A DNA stretch of 64,000 nt from Alphaproteobacteria bacterium (lineage in GTDB: Bacteria > Pseudomonadota > Alphaproteobacteria > ATCC43930 > CGMCC-115725): the NCBI GenBank assembly GCA_028871455.1, contig JAGWNF010000012.1:1-64000 (forward strand). Direction: 5' to 3'. Within the stretch, counting starts at the first letter, position 1; every line of letters begins with the position of its first letter. Positions 38,049 through 50,079 of the stretch are shown here, one piece after another. Under the pieces are notes generated by a model that had not been told where the DNA came from, searched no databases, and was given only the letters and a program-made list of their open reading frames with translations. Made by a program: the position numbers and the translations under genes.

Positions 38049-38131
38049 GACTCGTTTGAATCACGGCCGAGTCGCTGGGTCAAATGAAATCCGATTCTCG
38101 AATTAAGAATCAAAGAGTCGTGGGCCGACTC
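38049..38131 (-). promoter_or_regulatory. Cluster of seven GANTC (CcrM-type) sites upstream of ftsB
   Basis: GANTC occurs at 38049, 38058, 38069, 38093, 38107, 38115 and 38127, directly before the ftsB start. At this base composition about one site per 330 bp is expected by chance. Several sites pair into hairpins: CGACTCG (38048-38054) with CGAGTCG (38068-38074), GATTCT with AGAATC (38093-38111), and AGAGTCG with CGACTCT (38114-38132). CcrM methylates GANTC, and GcrA reads such methylation at promoters in alphaproteobacteria. Confidence 0.7.
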
Positions 38132-38183
38132 TGCGGCCAATTCTGAGCTTCGGAACGGTGCACAACGGCGTGGGCGCGAGCCT

Positions 38184-40303
<2,120 letters not shown>

Positions 40304-40318
40304 TTATATAGCAGCCGC

Positions 40319-41944
40319 CTAGACGAGGCGAGACTGCTCCACCGCCGCCTTGATGAACGACGTGAACAGCGGATGCGGCTCGAAGGGCTTGGATTTGAGC
40401 TCGGGGTGGAACTGGACGCCGATGAACCAGGGATGGTCGGGGAATTCGATGATCTCGGGCAGCTCGCCGTCGGGCGACATGCCGGAGAAGCGCATTCCGG
40501 TCTTCTCCAGCCGCGGCTTGTAGTTGATGTTGACCTCGTAGCGATGCCGGTGGCGCTCGCTGATCTCGGTCGTGCCGTAGATCTCGGCGACGCGCGAGCC
40601 GGCGATGAGCTTCGCCGGATAGGCGCCGAGGCGCATGGTGCCGCCGAGATCGCCGTTGGCCTTGCGCTTTTCGAGCTGATCGCCCTTCATCCATTCAGTC
40701 ATCAGGCCGATCACGGGATCGGCGCAGGGACCGAACTCGGTCGAGCTGGCGCCATTGAGGCCGGCCAGGTGCCGCGCCGCCTCGATCACTGCCATCTGCA
40801 TGCCGAAGCAGATGCCGAAATAGGGCACTTTGCGTTCGCGCGCGAAGCGCGCCGCCTCGATCTTGCCCTCGCTGCCGCGCTCGCCGAAGCCGCCGGGTAC
40901 CAGGATGCCGTTGACGCCCTCGAGATAGCTGACGGCGTCGTCCTTCTCGAATATCTCGCTGTCGAGCCAGTCGAGCTTGACGCCGACGTTGTTGGCGATA
41001 CCGCCGTGCGCCAGCGCCTCGCTCAACGACTTATAGGCGTCGGGCAGATGCGTGTACTTGCCGATGACGGCGATGGTGACGGCGCCTTCGGGCTTGCGGA
41101 CACGCTCGACGATCTGCTGCCAGCGGCCGAGATCGGGCTCGCGCGCCTCGAGGCCGAAATGGCGGCAGACCTCGCGGTCGAGGCCCTGCGCGTGATAGGC
41201 CATCGGCACGTCGTAGATGGTGTCGACGTCGAGCGCGGGAATGACGCGCCCCTCCCGGAGATTGCAGAACAAGGCGATCTTCTTGCGCGCGCTGTCGGGA
41301 ATCTCGCGGTCGCAACGGCAGAGCAGGATGTCAGGCTGGATGCCGAGACCCAGGAGCTCCTTGACGCTGTGCTGGGTCGGTTTGCTCTTCAACTCGCCGG
41401 CCGAGGGGATATAGGGCACCAGCGTCAGGTGGATGAACATGGCGCGCTCGCGGCCCAACTCGTTGCCGAGCTGGCGGATCGCCTCGAGGAACGGCAGGCC
41501 CTCGATGTCGCCGACCGTGCCACCGATCTCGCAGAGCACGAAATCCTCGCCGCCGAGCTCGGCCTGGATCGCCTCCTTGATGGCGTCGGTGACGTGGGGA
41601 ATGACCTGGACGGTGGCGCCGAGATATTCGCCGCGGCGCTCGCGACTGATCACCGTCGAATAGATGCGGCCGGTGGTCTGGCTGTCGCTCTTGCGCGCGG
41701 CGACGCCGGTGTAGCGTTCGTAGTGCCCCAAATCGAGGTCGGTCTCGGCGCCATCATCGGTGACATAGACCTCACCGTGCTGATACGGGCTCATGGTGCC
41801 CGGATCGACGTTGATATAGGGGTCGAATTTGCGGAGTCGGACGCGAAAGCCGCGCGCCTGGAGCAGCGCGCCGAGCGCCGCCGCCGAGAGACCTTTACCG
41901 AGTGAGGAGACCACGCCGCCGGTGATGAAAATGAACCGCGTCAT
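40319..41944 (-). CDS. pyrG: CTP synthase
   Basis: 541 aa. The N-terminal amidoligase has [17 protein letters not shown] and [15 protein letters not shown]; the C-terminal class I glutamine amidotransferase has the nucleophile Cys in [10 protein letters not shown] and His-Glu in [10 protein letters not shown]. It makes CTP from UTP, ATP and glutamine. It heads the pyrG-kdsA-eno-ftsB run, supplying CTP also needed for KDO activation. Confidence 0.97.
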   Translation of the reverse strand: MTRFIFITGGVVSSLGKGLSAAALGALLQARGFRVRLRKFDPYINVDPGTMSPYQHGEVYVTDDGAETDLDLGHYERYTGVAARKSDSQTTGRIYSTVISRERRGEYLGATVQVIPHVTDAIKEAIQAELGGEDFVLCEIGGTVGDIEGLPFLEAIRQLGNELGRERAMFIHLTLVPYIPSAGELKSKPTQHSVKELLGLGIQPDILLCRCDREIPDSARKKIALFCNLREGRVIPALDVDTIYDVPMAYHAQGLDREVCRHFGLEAREPDLGRWQQIVERVRKPEGAVTIAVIGKYTHLPDAYKSLSEALAHGGIANNVGVKLDWLDSEIFEKDDAVSYLEGVNGILVPGGFGERGSEGKIEAARFARERKVPYFGICFGMQMAVIEAARHLAGLNGASSTEFGPCADPVIGLMTEWMKGDQLEKRKANGDLGGTMRLGAYPAKLIAGSRVAEIYGTTEISERHRHRYEVNINYKPRLEKTGMRFSGMSPDGELPEIIEFPDHPWFIGVQFHPELKSKPFEPHPLFTSFIKAAVEQSRLV

Positions 41945-42033
41945 GGAATTTCACCATACAGCACCGCCGCCTGCGCGCAAACGGAAAGCGCCGACTCGGC
42001 GCGCAGGGCGGCTATGCGTGGCGTCTCGCTTCC

Positions 42034-42056
42034 GTCATTGCGCGGCGCGCAACGAC
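42034..42056. repeat. Short REP-like hairpin between rhlE and pyrG
   Basis: GTCATTGCGC and GCGCAACGAC are imperfect inverted repeats (one mismatch). They share the GTCATTGCG end of the 89-bp hairpin at 55597, so this may be a decayed copy of the same repeat family, or the terminator of rhlE. Confidence 0.35.
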
Positions 42057-42067
42057 GAGAGCTGCGG

Positions 42068-43405
<1,338 letters not shown>

Positions 43406-43678
43406 TGTGTTATTGCTTTCTATCGGTACGGCCGGACGCGCAGGCGCGGCAGCCTGTGTTTTTGGCTGGCCTCGCGCGAAACCGAGGTGCCGTGTTGTGG
43501 GTGATTTCTCGAAATTGGGGGCGCTGGCGATCGAAATCGGCCGCGCTTCGCGCGATCGCGAGAATGGAGTGGCGCTTACATGGGGCCGCAGCGGCGCAAA
43601 GTCAACCGAATAACGTCGCGCGCCGTGAAATGCCGCAGGCGTTAACGAAAGCCGAAGATCGCGACGCGTGCGATCCCG
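43406..43678. other. Intergenic region upstream of rhlE
   Basis: No supported gene. It should hold the rhlE promoter and leader (minus strand) and the 3' end of the WxPGxW protein transcript. I see no clear hairpin terminator or conserved motif. Confidence 0.4.
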
Positions 43679-44053
43679 TCAGCAACGGCCCTGCCTGGCA
43701 AGACCCGGCGGACAACCGCCCGGCGGTCTGGGCGGACCGCCGCGCTCCCAGTGGCCGGGCACGAAACGCCAGCCGCCGCGCACCGCCACCCACTGCGCCG
43801 GCACGTAGACGGCGCCGGGTCGCTCGCGCAGCCAGCGGCCGTCGTGCCAGACGTGACGGCCGTGCTCCCATCCCCAATAGCCAGGCGCCCAGACATAGCC
43901 CGGACGCGGCGGCGGCGGCGCGACCACGACCGGCGCCGGCGGCGGCGTGCCGATGATGATCTGCGCGCTGATCTGGGCGTACGCCGGCGCCACGACCGGG
44001 CCGGCGGCGAGCAGGACGGCAAGAGCGAACGCCAGAGACAAACTTCGGTTCAT
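43679..44053 (-). CDS. Secreted protein with WxPGxW-type repeats
   Basis: 124 aa from the ATG at 44053, preceded by GGAGG. A signal peptide ends at AYAQ (about residue 27). The mature protein contains repeated aromatic units: YVWAPGYWGWE, HVWHDGRW, and WRFVPGHWERG. This is the YXWXPGXW repeat family, periplasmic or surface proteins of unknown function, common in Proteobacteria. The C-terminus has two cysteines (GGCPPGLARQGRC). Confidence 0.75.
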   Translation of the reverse strand: MNRSLSLAFALAVLLAAGPVVAPAYAQISAQIIIGTPPPAPVVVAPPPPRPGYVWAPGYWGWEHGRHVWHDGRWLRERPGAVYVPAQWVAVRGGWRFVPGHWERGGPPRPPGGCPPGLARQGRC

Positions 44054-44147
44054 CGGCAGCCTCCGATCGCAATGACCAGACGGGACCAAGCGGTGAACGG
44101 CAACCGGCGTCAGGATGCCCGGCCGATTGCGGCGTTTTGACGGCGGG

Positions 44148-44480
44148 CTACTTGGTCAGCGGTGCGGCGGGCGCGGCTGGTACCGGCGGCTTGCCCGGCG
44201 TCGCCGGCGCCGATTGCGTCGTCACCGGCCGGTCGATCACCGATGTCGGAGCGCGGCTGCGCGACGCGATCATCGCCAGGGCGATGCTGGTACCGAAGAA
44301 GCAGGCGGTGAGGATCGCCGTGGTTCGGGTGAGCAGATTGGCGGTCGAGCGACCGGTCATGAATCCCGACATGCCGCCACCGCCGATGCCGAGGGCGCCG
44401 CCCTCGCTCTTCTGCAACAGGATGACGGCCACCAGCGACACCGCCAGCAGCAGATGAATGACCACGACCACCGTGAACAT
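44148..44480 (-). CDS. secG: Preprotein translocase subunit SecG
   Basis: 110 aa with two transmembrane helices (about residues 3-21 and 52-70) around the conserved loop LLQKSEGGALGIGGGG, the hallmark of SecG. The C-terminus is a Pro/Ala-rich tail, common in alphaproteobacteria. SecG assists SecYE during protein export. It is normally adjacent to tpiA and pyrG; here both neighbours have been separated by other genes. Confidence 0.93.
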   Translation of the reverse strand: MFTVVVVIHLLLAVSLVAVILLQKSEGGALGIGGGGMSGFMTGRSTANLLTRTTAILTACFFGTSIALAMIASRSRAPTSVIDRPVTTQSAPATPGKPPVPAAPAAPLTK

Positions 44481-44567
44481 GGGGCGAGGTTTTAGCGGTT
44501 TGTGGCGGCGAATGCCAGTGGCTATGAGGCGCCTCGTTCGGGCCGATTTCCGCCATGTTGGCGGCGG

Positions 44568-45413
44568 TCAACCGCCGGTGGCGAAGCCTGGGAATAGCAT
44601 CATGCCGCCGTCGACGAACAGCGTCGTGCCGACGACGTAATCGGCGTCGTCCGAGGCGAGCCACACGGCGGCGCGGGCGATATCGATCGGCTCGCCGATC
44701 CGCCGATACGGCACCAGCGTCATCAACCGCTCGTAGGCCGCCGGCGTCTGCCATGCCGCGGTGTTGATCGGCGTGCGAATGGCGCCCGGCGCGATGCTGT
44801 TGACGCGGATGCGATGCGGCGCCATTTCCTGCGCCAGGCTTTCCATCAGCATCTTGATGCCGCCCTTGGACGCCGCGTAATTGGCGTGGCCGCTCCACGG
44901 GATCGCCTGGTGGACCGAGCTCATGCAGACGATCTTGCCGGCGGCGTTCGACACCGCCGGCACGACGCCGCGGCGCAGGAACTCGCGCACCGCCGCGCGA
45001 GCGCACAGGAACTGGCCGGTCAGATTGACGCCAATGACGGTGTTCCATTGCGCCAGCGTCATCTCGGGAAACGCTGCGTCGCGCTGCAAGCCGGCATTGG
45101 CGACCAGGATGTCGACGGTGCCGAACTCGTCGATCATGCGCTTGAACATCGCCTCGACCTGGTCCTCGTTCGAGACGTCGGCCTTGTGGGCGTAGGCGCG
45201 GCCGCCTTCGGCGCGGATCGTCTGCACCACCTCGTCGGCGCTCGGATCGCCGACGACGTAGTTCACCACCACGTCGGCGCCAGCCTGACCGAAGGCCAGC
45301 GCGACGGCGCGGCCGATGCCGGAATTGGCGCCGGTAACGATCGCTTTCTGGCCGCTCAGCACGCGCGGCACGCGGTGGGTCGGCGCGGTCGGTCGCGGTG
45401 GCAGATCGGGCAT
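44568..45413 (-). CDS. Short-chain dehydrogenase/reductase (glucose 1-dehydrogenase-like)
   Basis: 281 aa from the ATG at 45413, preceded by AGGAGAG. The Rossmann motif TGANSGIGRAVA, the NAG loop VANAG, catalytic Ser in MSSVHQ, YAASKGG (Tyr and Lys) and PGAIRTPIN are all present. It is an NAD(P)-dependent oxidoreductase of the classical SDR family; the closest described groups are glucose and polyol dehydrogenases. It is divergent from arsR and shares a 150-bp intergenic region with it, but a role in arsenic resistance is not implied. Confidence 0.85.
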   Translation of the reverse strand: MPDLPPRPTAPTHRVPRVLSGQKAIVTGANSGIGRAVALAFGQAGADVVVNYVVGDPSADEVVQTIRAEGGRAYAHKADVSNEDQVEAMFKRMIDEFGTVDILVANAGLQRDAAFPEMTLAQWNTVIGVNLTGQFLCARAAVREFLRRGVVPAVSNAAGKIVCMSSVHQAIPWSGHANYAASKGGIKMLMESLAQEMAPHRIRVNSIAPGAIRTPINTAAWQTPAAYERLMTLVPYRRIGEPIDIARAAVWLASDDADYVVGTTLFVDGGMMLFPGFATGG

Positions 45414-45502
45414 CTTCACTCTCCTGCTGAATTGCAGCGCGGCGGCATCCACCGCGCCAAGAATGAACCGGCGGGTATTGCGATCCAAGCATGCATCGAC
45501 GC

Positions 45503-45550
45503 TTGACGCCGACATGACCGCGATTTAATATTTGACTATATTCGAAATAT
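45503..45550 (+). promoter_or_regulatory. Promoter and operator of the arsR operon
   Basis: TTGACG (45503-45508) and TAATAT (45526-45531), with a 17-bp spacer, form a good sigma-70 promoter. The inverted repeat ATATT-CGA-AATAT (45538-45550) sits at the expected transcription start, where ArsR would bind and block transcription. Confidence 0.65.
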
Positions 45551-45561
45551 CGGAGGATTGG

Positions 45562-45912
45562 ATGAAGGCGGACGAGGCGGTGTCGGCGCTGGACGCCGTG
45601 GCGCACGAACATCGGCTCGCGGTCTATCGCATGCTGGTGAAGCGCGGGCCGCAGGGTTTGCCGGCGGGCGAGATCGCGGCGCGGCTCGAACTGCCGCCGT
45701 CGTCCCTCACCTTCCATCTCCAGCAGCTGCGGCACGCCGGCTTGGTCACGCAGCGGCGGCTCGGCCGGCAGATCATCTACGCCGCCGATTACGCGGCGAT
45801 GAATCGACTCGTCGCCTACCTCACGGAGAATTGCTGCGGCGGCGCGGCCTGCACGCCGGCCTGCGCGCCGGCCGCGGTCAAGCCGGCGCGTCACCAACGG
45901 AGATCGGCATGA
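45562..45912 (+). CDS. arsR: ArsR/SmtB-family arsenic-responsive repressor
   Basis: 116 aa from the ATG at 45562, with GGAGGATTG upstream. The winged helix spans about residues 10-85 (LPPSSLTFHLQQLRHAGLV is the recognition helix). The metal site is probably C-terminal: C91, C92 and C97 match the spacing of the As(III) site in Acidithiobacillus-type ArsR, not the helix-3 site of E. coli ArsR. It should release the operator on binding As(III). The stop overlaps the arsI start (ATGA). Confidence 0.92.
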   Translation: MKADEAVSALDAVAHEHRLAVYRMLVKRGPQGLPAGEIAARLELPPSSLTFHLQQLRHAGLVTQRRLGRQIIYAADYAAMNRLVAYLTENCCGGAACTPACAPAAVKPARHQRRSA

Positions 45913-46349
45913 AGCGCTTTCACGTCCACGTCGCAGTCGAGGACATCGACCGTTCAATCGAATTCTACACGACGCTGTTCGCGACGGCGCCGGCGGTACG
46001 GAAGCCGGATTACGCCAAATGGATGCTCGACGATCCGCGCGTCAATTTCGCGATCTCGCAGCGCGGTGCCGCGGCTGGCGTTGACCATCTCGGCATCCAG
46101 GTGGAAGACGCGGCCGAGCTTGCCGAAGTCGCCGGCCGGCTGGCGCACGCGCCAGCGCCGGTGCTCGAGGAAAAAGCGACCACTTGCTGCTACGCCCAAT
46201 CGGACAAGCAGTGGATCGCGGATCCGCAGGGCATCGCCTGGGAGACCTTTCTGACCCACGGCGAATCGACGATCTACGGCAATGCCGGCGCAACCGAGCG
46301 GCTGGCGAAGGCGGCGGCGCCGGCCTGCGGCTGCGGCGTGAAAGCCTGA
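45909..46349 (+). CDS. arsI: ArsI, C-As lyase (VOC/extradiol-dioxygenase family)
   Basis: 146 aa. RFHVHVAVEDIDRSIEFY and KWMLDDPRVNFAIS are typical of ArsI/CadI. The Fe(II) ligands H5, H60 and E112 and the vicinal cysteines C93-C94 that bind trivalent organoarsenicals are all present. ArsI splits the carbon-arsenic bond of methylarsenite to give As(III), using oxygen. A Cys-rich end (CGCGVKA) follows. It lies between arsR and arsC, overlapping the former. Confidence 0.92.
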   Translation: MKRFHVHVAVEDIDRSIEFYTTLFATAPAVRKPDYAKWMLDDPRVNFAISQRGAAAGVDHLGIQVEDAAELAEVAGRLAHAPAPVLEEKATTCCYAQSDKQWIADPQGIAWETFLTHGESTIYGNAGATERLAKAAAPACGCGVKA

Positions 46350-46358
46350 GCGGCCGCT

Positions 46359-46877
46359 ATGACACCGCGCGTCTACAACGTCCTCTTCCTCTGCACCGGC
46401 AATTCGGCGCGCAGCATCATGGGCGAGGTGCTGCTCGGTCATTGGGGCAAGGGCCGCTTCCACGCCTACAGCGCGGGAAGCCGGCCGAAAGGCGACGTTC
46501 ATCCGCTGACCCTCGAATTGCTGCGCGCGATGAAGCTGCCGGTTGCCGGCTTGCGCTCCAAGAGCTGGGACGAATTTGCGCGGCCGGATGCGCCGCGCAT
46601 GGATTTCGTCTTCACGGTCTGCGATCAGGCGGCGGCCGAGACCTGTCCGGTCTGGCCAGGCCAGCCGATCACGGCGCATTGGGGCGTGCCCGATCCGGCC
46701 GCGGCGGAAGGCACGCACGACGAGAAAATGGCCGCGTTCCGCGACGCCTTCCGCCGGCTCGACACGCGCATCAAGCTATTTCTCGCGCTACCCATCGAAA
46801 AACTCGACCGGCTCGCCTTGCAACGCGAGGCGCGCCGGATCGGCACCGCCAGCGCGCCGAAAGACGCGGCGTCGTGA
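46359..46877 (+). CDS. arsC: Arsenate reductase, low-molecular-weight phosphatase type
   Basis: 172 aa with the P-loop CTGNSARS (C12 to R18) of the LMW-PTP-like, thioredoxin or glutaredoxin-linked arsenate reductases, and further cysteines in TVCDQAAAETCP. It reduces As(V) to As(III). It follows arsI by 9 bp, and its stop overlaps the GTG of the channel gene. The longer C-terminus than in the 130-aa S. aureus enzyme fits the proteobacterial subgroup. Confidence 0.92.
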   Translation: MTPRVYNVLFLCTGNSARSIMGEVLLGHWGKGRFHAYSAGSRPKGDVHPLTLELLRAMKLPVAGLRSKSWDEFARPDAPRMDFVFTVCDQAAAETCPVWPGQPITAHWGVPDPAAAEGTHDEKMAAFRDAFRRLDTRIKLFLALPIEKLDRLALQREARRIGTASAPKDAAS

Positions 46878-47578
46878 CCATCGAGCTCAAGGCCGCCGAA
46901 GCCGTTCCGGCGTCGCGCGATCTGGCGCGCGTCCGCTTAGCGGCAATCGAGTTCGTCGCGACCGCGTTCCTGCTGATCGCGGTCGTCGGCTCCGGCATCA
47001 TGGCCGAGCGGCTGGCCGACGGAAACGTCGCGCTCGCCCTGCTCGCCAATGCGATCGCGACCGGTGGCGCGCTGGTCGCGCTCATTCTCGCCTTCGGCCC
47101 GGCCTCGGGCGCACACATGAATCCAGTGGTGACGCTGGCGGCCGTCGTGCTCGACAGCTTCGACCGCCGCCTCGCCGTCGCTTATGCCGCCGCCCAGATC
47201 GCGGGGGCGATCGCGGGCGTGTGGCTCACGCATCTGATGTTCACGCTGCCGGTGCTGGAACTCGGCAGCAAGAGCCGGACCGGCGCCGGCCAGTGGCTCG
47301 GCGAAGCAATCGCAACTTTCGGCCTGCTGGCGACGATCTGGGGCTGTCGGGCGCAGCGCGCGCCGGTGACTGCCATCGCGGTCGCCGCCTACATCACTGG
47401 CGCGTACTGGTTCACGTCGTCAACCTCGTTCGCCAATCCGGCGGTGACCGTGGCGCGCGCGCTGACCGATACCTTTGCCGGTATCCGGCCGCAGGACGCG
47501 CCAGAGTTCATCGTCGCGGAGCTCGCGGGTTTCGCCGCCGCGCTGCCGCTGCTCAAGACGCTCGTGAAGGACGATTAG
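46874..47578 (+). CDS. MIP-family channel, AqpS-like arsenite channel
   Basis: 234 aa from a GTG that overlaps the arsC stop (GTGA). It has six membrane helices and two NPA-type boxes: NPV in GAHMNPVVTL (residues 83-85) and NPA in SFANPAVTVAR. In Sinorhizobium meliloti the ars operon contains AqpS, through which As(III) made by ArsC leaves the cell down its gradient. The operon context here implies the same. The first box is NPV rather than NPA, as in many AqpS-like proteins. Confidence 0.88.
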   Translation: MTIELKAAEAVPASRDLARVRLAAIEFVATAFLLIAVVGSGIMAERLADGNVALALLANAIATGGALVALILAFGPASGAHMNPVVTLAAVVLDSFDRRLAVAYAAAQIAGAIAGVWLTHLMFTLPVLELGSKSRTGAGQWLGEAIATFGLLATIWGCRAQRAPVTAIAVAAYITGAYWFTSSTSFANPAVTVARALTDTFAGIRPQDAPEFIVAELAGFAAALPLLKTLVKDD

Positions 47579-47591
47579 CGGCGAAGCGCGG

Positions 47592-48320
47592 CTAGACCTC
47601 TTCCCACTTCGCGGCGCTGGCGCCGGCGAGCGCGCGGACGCGCTCTTCGTCCTTGGCGAATTCAGCGGCGGCGCCGGAATAGACCACCTTGCCGTCGTCG
47701 AGCACGTAGGCACGATCGGCGATCTCGACTGCGGCGCGCACATTCTGCTCGACCAGCAGCACCGAGATGCCCTCCCTACGCGCGGCGGTCACGACCTTGA
47801 AGACCTCTTGCACGATCAGCGGCGCCAGGCCCTGCGACGGCTCGTCGAGCATCAGCAGCTTGGGATTAAGCAGCAGCGCGCGCGAGATCGACAACATCTC
47901 CTGCTCGCCGCCCGAAAGCTGGCGGCCCTTGTTGCCTTTGCGCTGCGCCAGTCGCGGAAACAGCTCGTAGATACGCGGAATGGTCCACGGCCCCGGCCGC
48001 TCGATCGGCACTTTGAGGTTTTCCTCAACCGTCAGGCTCGGAAAGATACGGCGGCCTTCGGGCACGTACCCGACGCCAAGCTTCGCGATGCGGAACGGCG
48101 CCCAATCGGTCGTGGCGTGGCCGAAGATGCGCACCGCGCCTTCGCGCGCGTGAGTCAGGCCCATCAGGCTGCGGAGCGTCGTCGTCTTGCCGGCGCCGTT
48201 GCGGCCGAGGAGCGTGACGATCTCGCCCTCGCGCACCTCGAGGCTGACGCCGTGCAGGATGTGGCTCTTGCCGTAAAAGGTGTGCAAATCCTCGACCTGC
48301 AGCACCACCGCGCCACTCAT
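47592..48320 (-). CDS. livF: Branched-chain amino acid-type ABC transporter ATP-binding protein LivF
   Basis: 242 aa with Walker A GRNGAGKTTTLRSL, signature LSGGEQEMLSISRALL and Walker B LLMLDEPSQGLAP, all typical of LivF. It hydrolyses ATP for uptake. Its start overlaps the livG stop. It is the last gene of livH-livM-livG-livF, and its end is convergent with the arsenic operon, 13 bp away. Confidence 0.93.
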   Translation of the reverse strand: MSGAVVLQVEDLHTFYGKSHILHGVSLEVREGEIVTLLGRNGAGKTTTLRSLMGLTHAREGAVRIFGHATTDWAPFRIAKLGVGYVPEGRRIFPSLTVEENLKVPIERPGPWTIPRIYELFPRLAQRKGNKGRQLSGGEQEMLSISRALLLNPKLLMLDEPSQGLAPLIVQEVFKVVTAARREGISVLLVEQNVRAAVEIADRAYVLDDGKVVYSGAAAEFAKDEERVRALAGASAAKWEEV

Positions 48321-49066
48321 GCCGCTTTCCCCAGATAGGCCGCCTGCACCGCGTCGTCCTTGGCGATCTCATTGGGCGTGCCCTCGGCGAGCATCGCGCC
48401 TTCGGCCAGCACCATGATGCGGTCGGCGAGATGGAACACGACACGCATGTCGTGCTCGATCAGCACGATGGTCTGGTTCTGGTCGCGGTGCAGCTTGCGG
48501 ATGAGCTGGGTGATGTCATAGGTCTCCTGGTCACCCATGCCGGCGGTCGGCTCATCCAGGAGCAGCAGCCGCGGCTTCAAGGCGAGCGCCATCATTATCT
48601 CGGTCGCGCGCTGATCGCCGTGCGACATCTCGCCGACCAGCCGGTCGGCCTTATCGGCAAGGCCCCCCATGTCGAGCAAATCCGTTACGCGCGCGCGTAC
48701 CTCACCGTCGGCGTCGCGCGACAGCCAGGTCTTAAGGCGATAACCCGATGCCACCTCGACGGCGATGCGCAGATTTTCACGCGTGGTCAACTCGGGAAAG
48801 ACTTCGGTGATCTGGAAGGTGCGGGCGATACCGCGCCAGACGCGCCACGCCGGCAGTAGCTTGGTCACGTCCTCGCCGTCGAAAATGATGCGACCGGACG
48901 ACGGCGTCAGGAAGCCGCTGATCAGGTTGAAGAAGGTGGTCTTGCCGGCGCCGTTCGGTCCGATGACCGCGCGCAGCTCGCCGGTCTCGACTGTCATCGA
49001 AACGCCGTCGACGGCGACGAGATCGCCGAAGCGCTTCGAGACGTTCTCGACCTGGAGCAGGCTCAT
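48317..49066 (-). CDS. livG: Branched-chain amino acid-type ABC transporter ATP-binding protein LivG
   Basis: 249 aa from the ATG at 49066 (ATGA overlap with livM). Walker A is GPNGAGKTTFFNL, signature MSHGDQRATEIMMAL and Walker B LLLDEPTAGMG. The signature reads SHGDQ rather than SGGQ, as in many LivG proteins. It pairs with LivF as the second nucleotide-binding subunit. Confidence 0.93.
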   Translation of the reverse strand: MSLLQVENVSKRFGDLVAVDGVSMTVETGELRAVIGPNGAGKTTFFNLISGFLTPSSGRIIFDGEDVTKLLPAWRVWRGIARTFQITEVFPELTTRENLRIAVEVASGYRLKTWLSRDADGEVRARVTDLLDMGGLADKADRLVGEMSHGDQRATEIMMALALKPRLLLLDEPTAGMGDQETYDITQLIRKLHRDQNQTIVLIEHDMRVVFHLADRIMVLAEGAMLAEGTPNEIAKDDAVQAAYLGKAA

Positions 49067-50079
49067 TGCGTGGTCCTGCGGCGGATCACGCCGAGCACGC
49101 CGCGCGGGAAGAACAGCACGACGAGCACGAAAAAGAGGCCGATGAAGGATTCCCAGTTCTCGGTGCGGCTTGAGATATAATCCTCGAGCACGATGAAGAT
49201 CCCCGCGCCGATGAGCGGACCCCAGAAGCTCCGCATGCCGCCTAAGACGGCCATGATGACGAAATTGCCCGACTGCTCCCAATGAAGATCGTGCGGATCG
49301 GAGAAGTTGTTGAGGAGCGCGTAGAGCGTGCCGGCCAGACTGCAGAAGGTGCACGAGATCAGCCACGAAAGCCAGATGTGGCGGTCCACCGGAATGCCGA
49401 GGAAGCGCGCGCGGCGCTCGTTCTCCCGGATCGCCAGCAGGGTTCGTCCGAACGGCGAGCGCAACAGCAGCGCCATGATGCCGACCGACACCGCAAAACA
49501 GAACAGCACGACGTAGTAGAACGCCAGTTTGTTATGCAGGATGTCGATCTGCGTGAATCCGAGATTGATCGGCAGCCGGTGCCAGCCAGACAGACCGTCG
49601 TCGCCGCCGGTGACGTTGTTCCAACGATAGGCGATGAAATAGAACACCTGGCCGAAGGCGATGGTCACCATCGCGAAATAGATGCCCCTGAGCCGCACGA
49701 TCAAAGCGCCGATGATCGCAGCCGCAACGATCGCCGCAACGATGCCGACCCCCATGCCGACCAGAGTGTTCGGCACCAGGTACTTGAGCGTCAGACCGAC
49801 GCCGTAGCCGCCGAGGCCGAAATAGGCGGCGTGGCCAAAGGACAGCACGCCGGTATAGCCGAGGAGGAAATTGAGCGACATGGCGGCAAGCGCCAGAATC
49901 ACCACGCGGGTACCGAGCTGCGTGTAGCCACCGATCCAGTTGAGCCAGAACGGCATGGTCAACAGCAGCAGCCAGACGATCGCGTCGGCCGCGCGCTTGT
50001 CGATGCGGAACCCGGGTACCGGTAACGCCGGCGCTTCGGACTGCGCGCTCTCCTCCGCCGGCTTGTCGAGGCGAACCAT
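49063..50079 (-). CDS. livM: Branched-chain amino acid-type ABC transporter permease LivM
   Basis: 338 aa from the ATG at 50079, with about nine hydrophobic helices after a 35-residue cytoplasmic N-terminus. The LivM signature LNFLLGYTGVLSFGHAAYFGLGGYG is split across the first helices, and the EAA-like loop is IRENERRARFLGI. It forms the membrane channel with LivH. Its start shares a base with the livH stop (TGATG). Confidence 0.93.
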   Translation of the reverse strand: MVRLDKPAEESAQSEAPALPVPGFRIDKRAADAIVWLLLLTMPFWLNWIGGYTQLGTRVVILALAAMSLNFLLGYTGVLSFGHAAYFGLGGYGVGLTLKYLVPNTLVGMGVGIVAAIVAAAIIGALIVRLRGIYFAMVTIAFGQVFYFIAYRWNNVTGGDDGLSGWHRLPINLGFTQIDILHNKLAFYYVVLFCFAVSVGIMALLLRSPFGRTLLAIRENERRARFLGIPVDRHIWLSWLISCTFCSLAGTLYALLNNFSDPHDLHWEQSGNFVIMAVLGGMRSFWGPLIGAGIFIVLEDYISSRTENWESFIGLFFVLVVLFFPRGVLGVIRRRTTQ

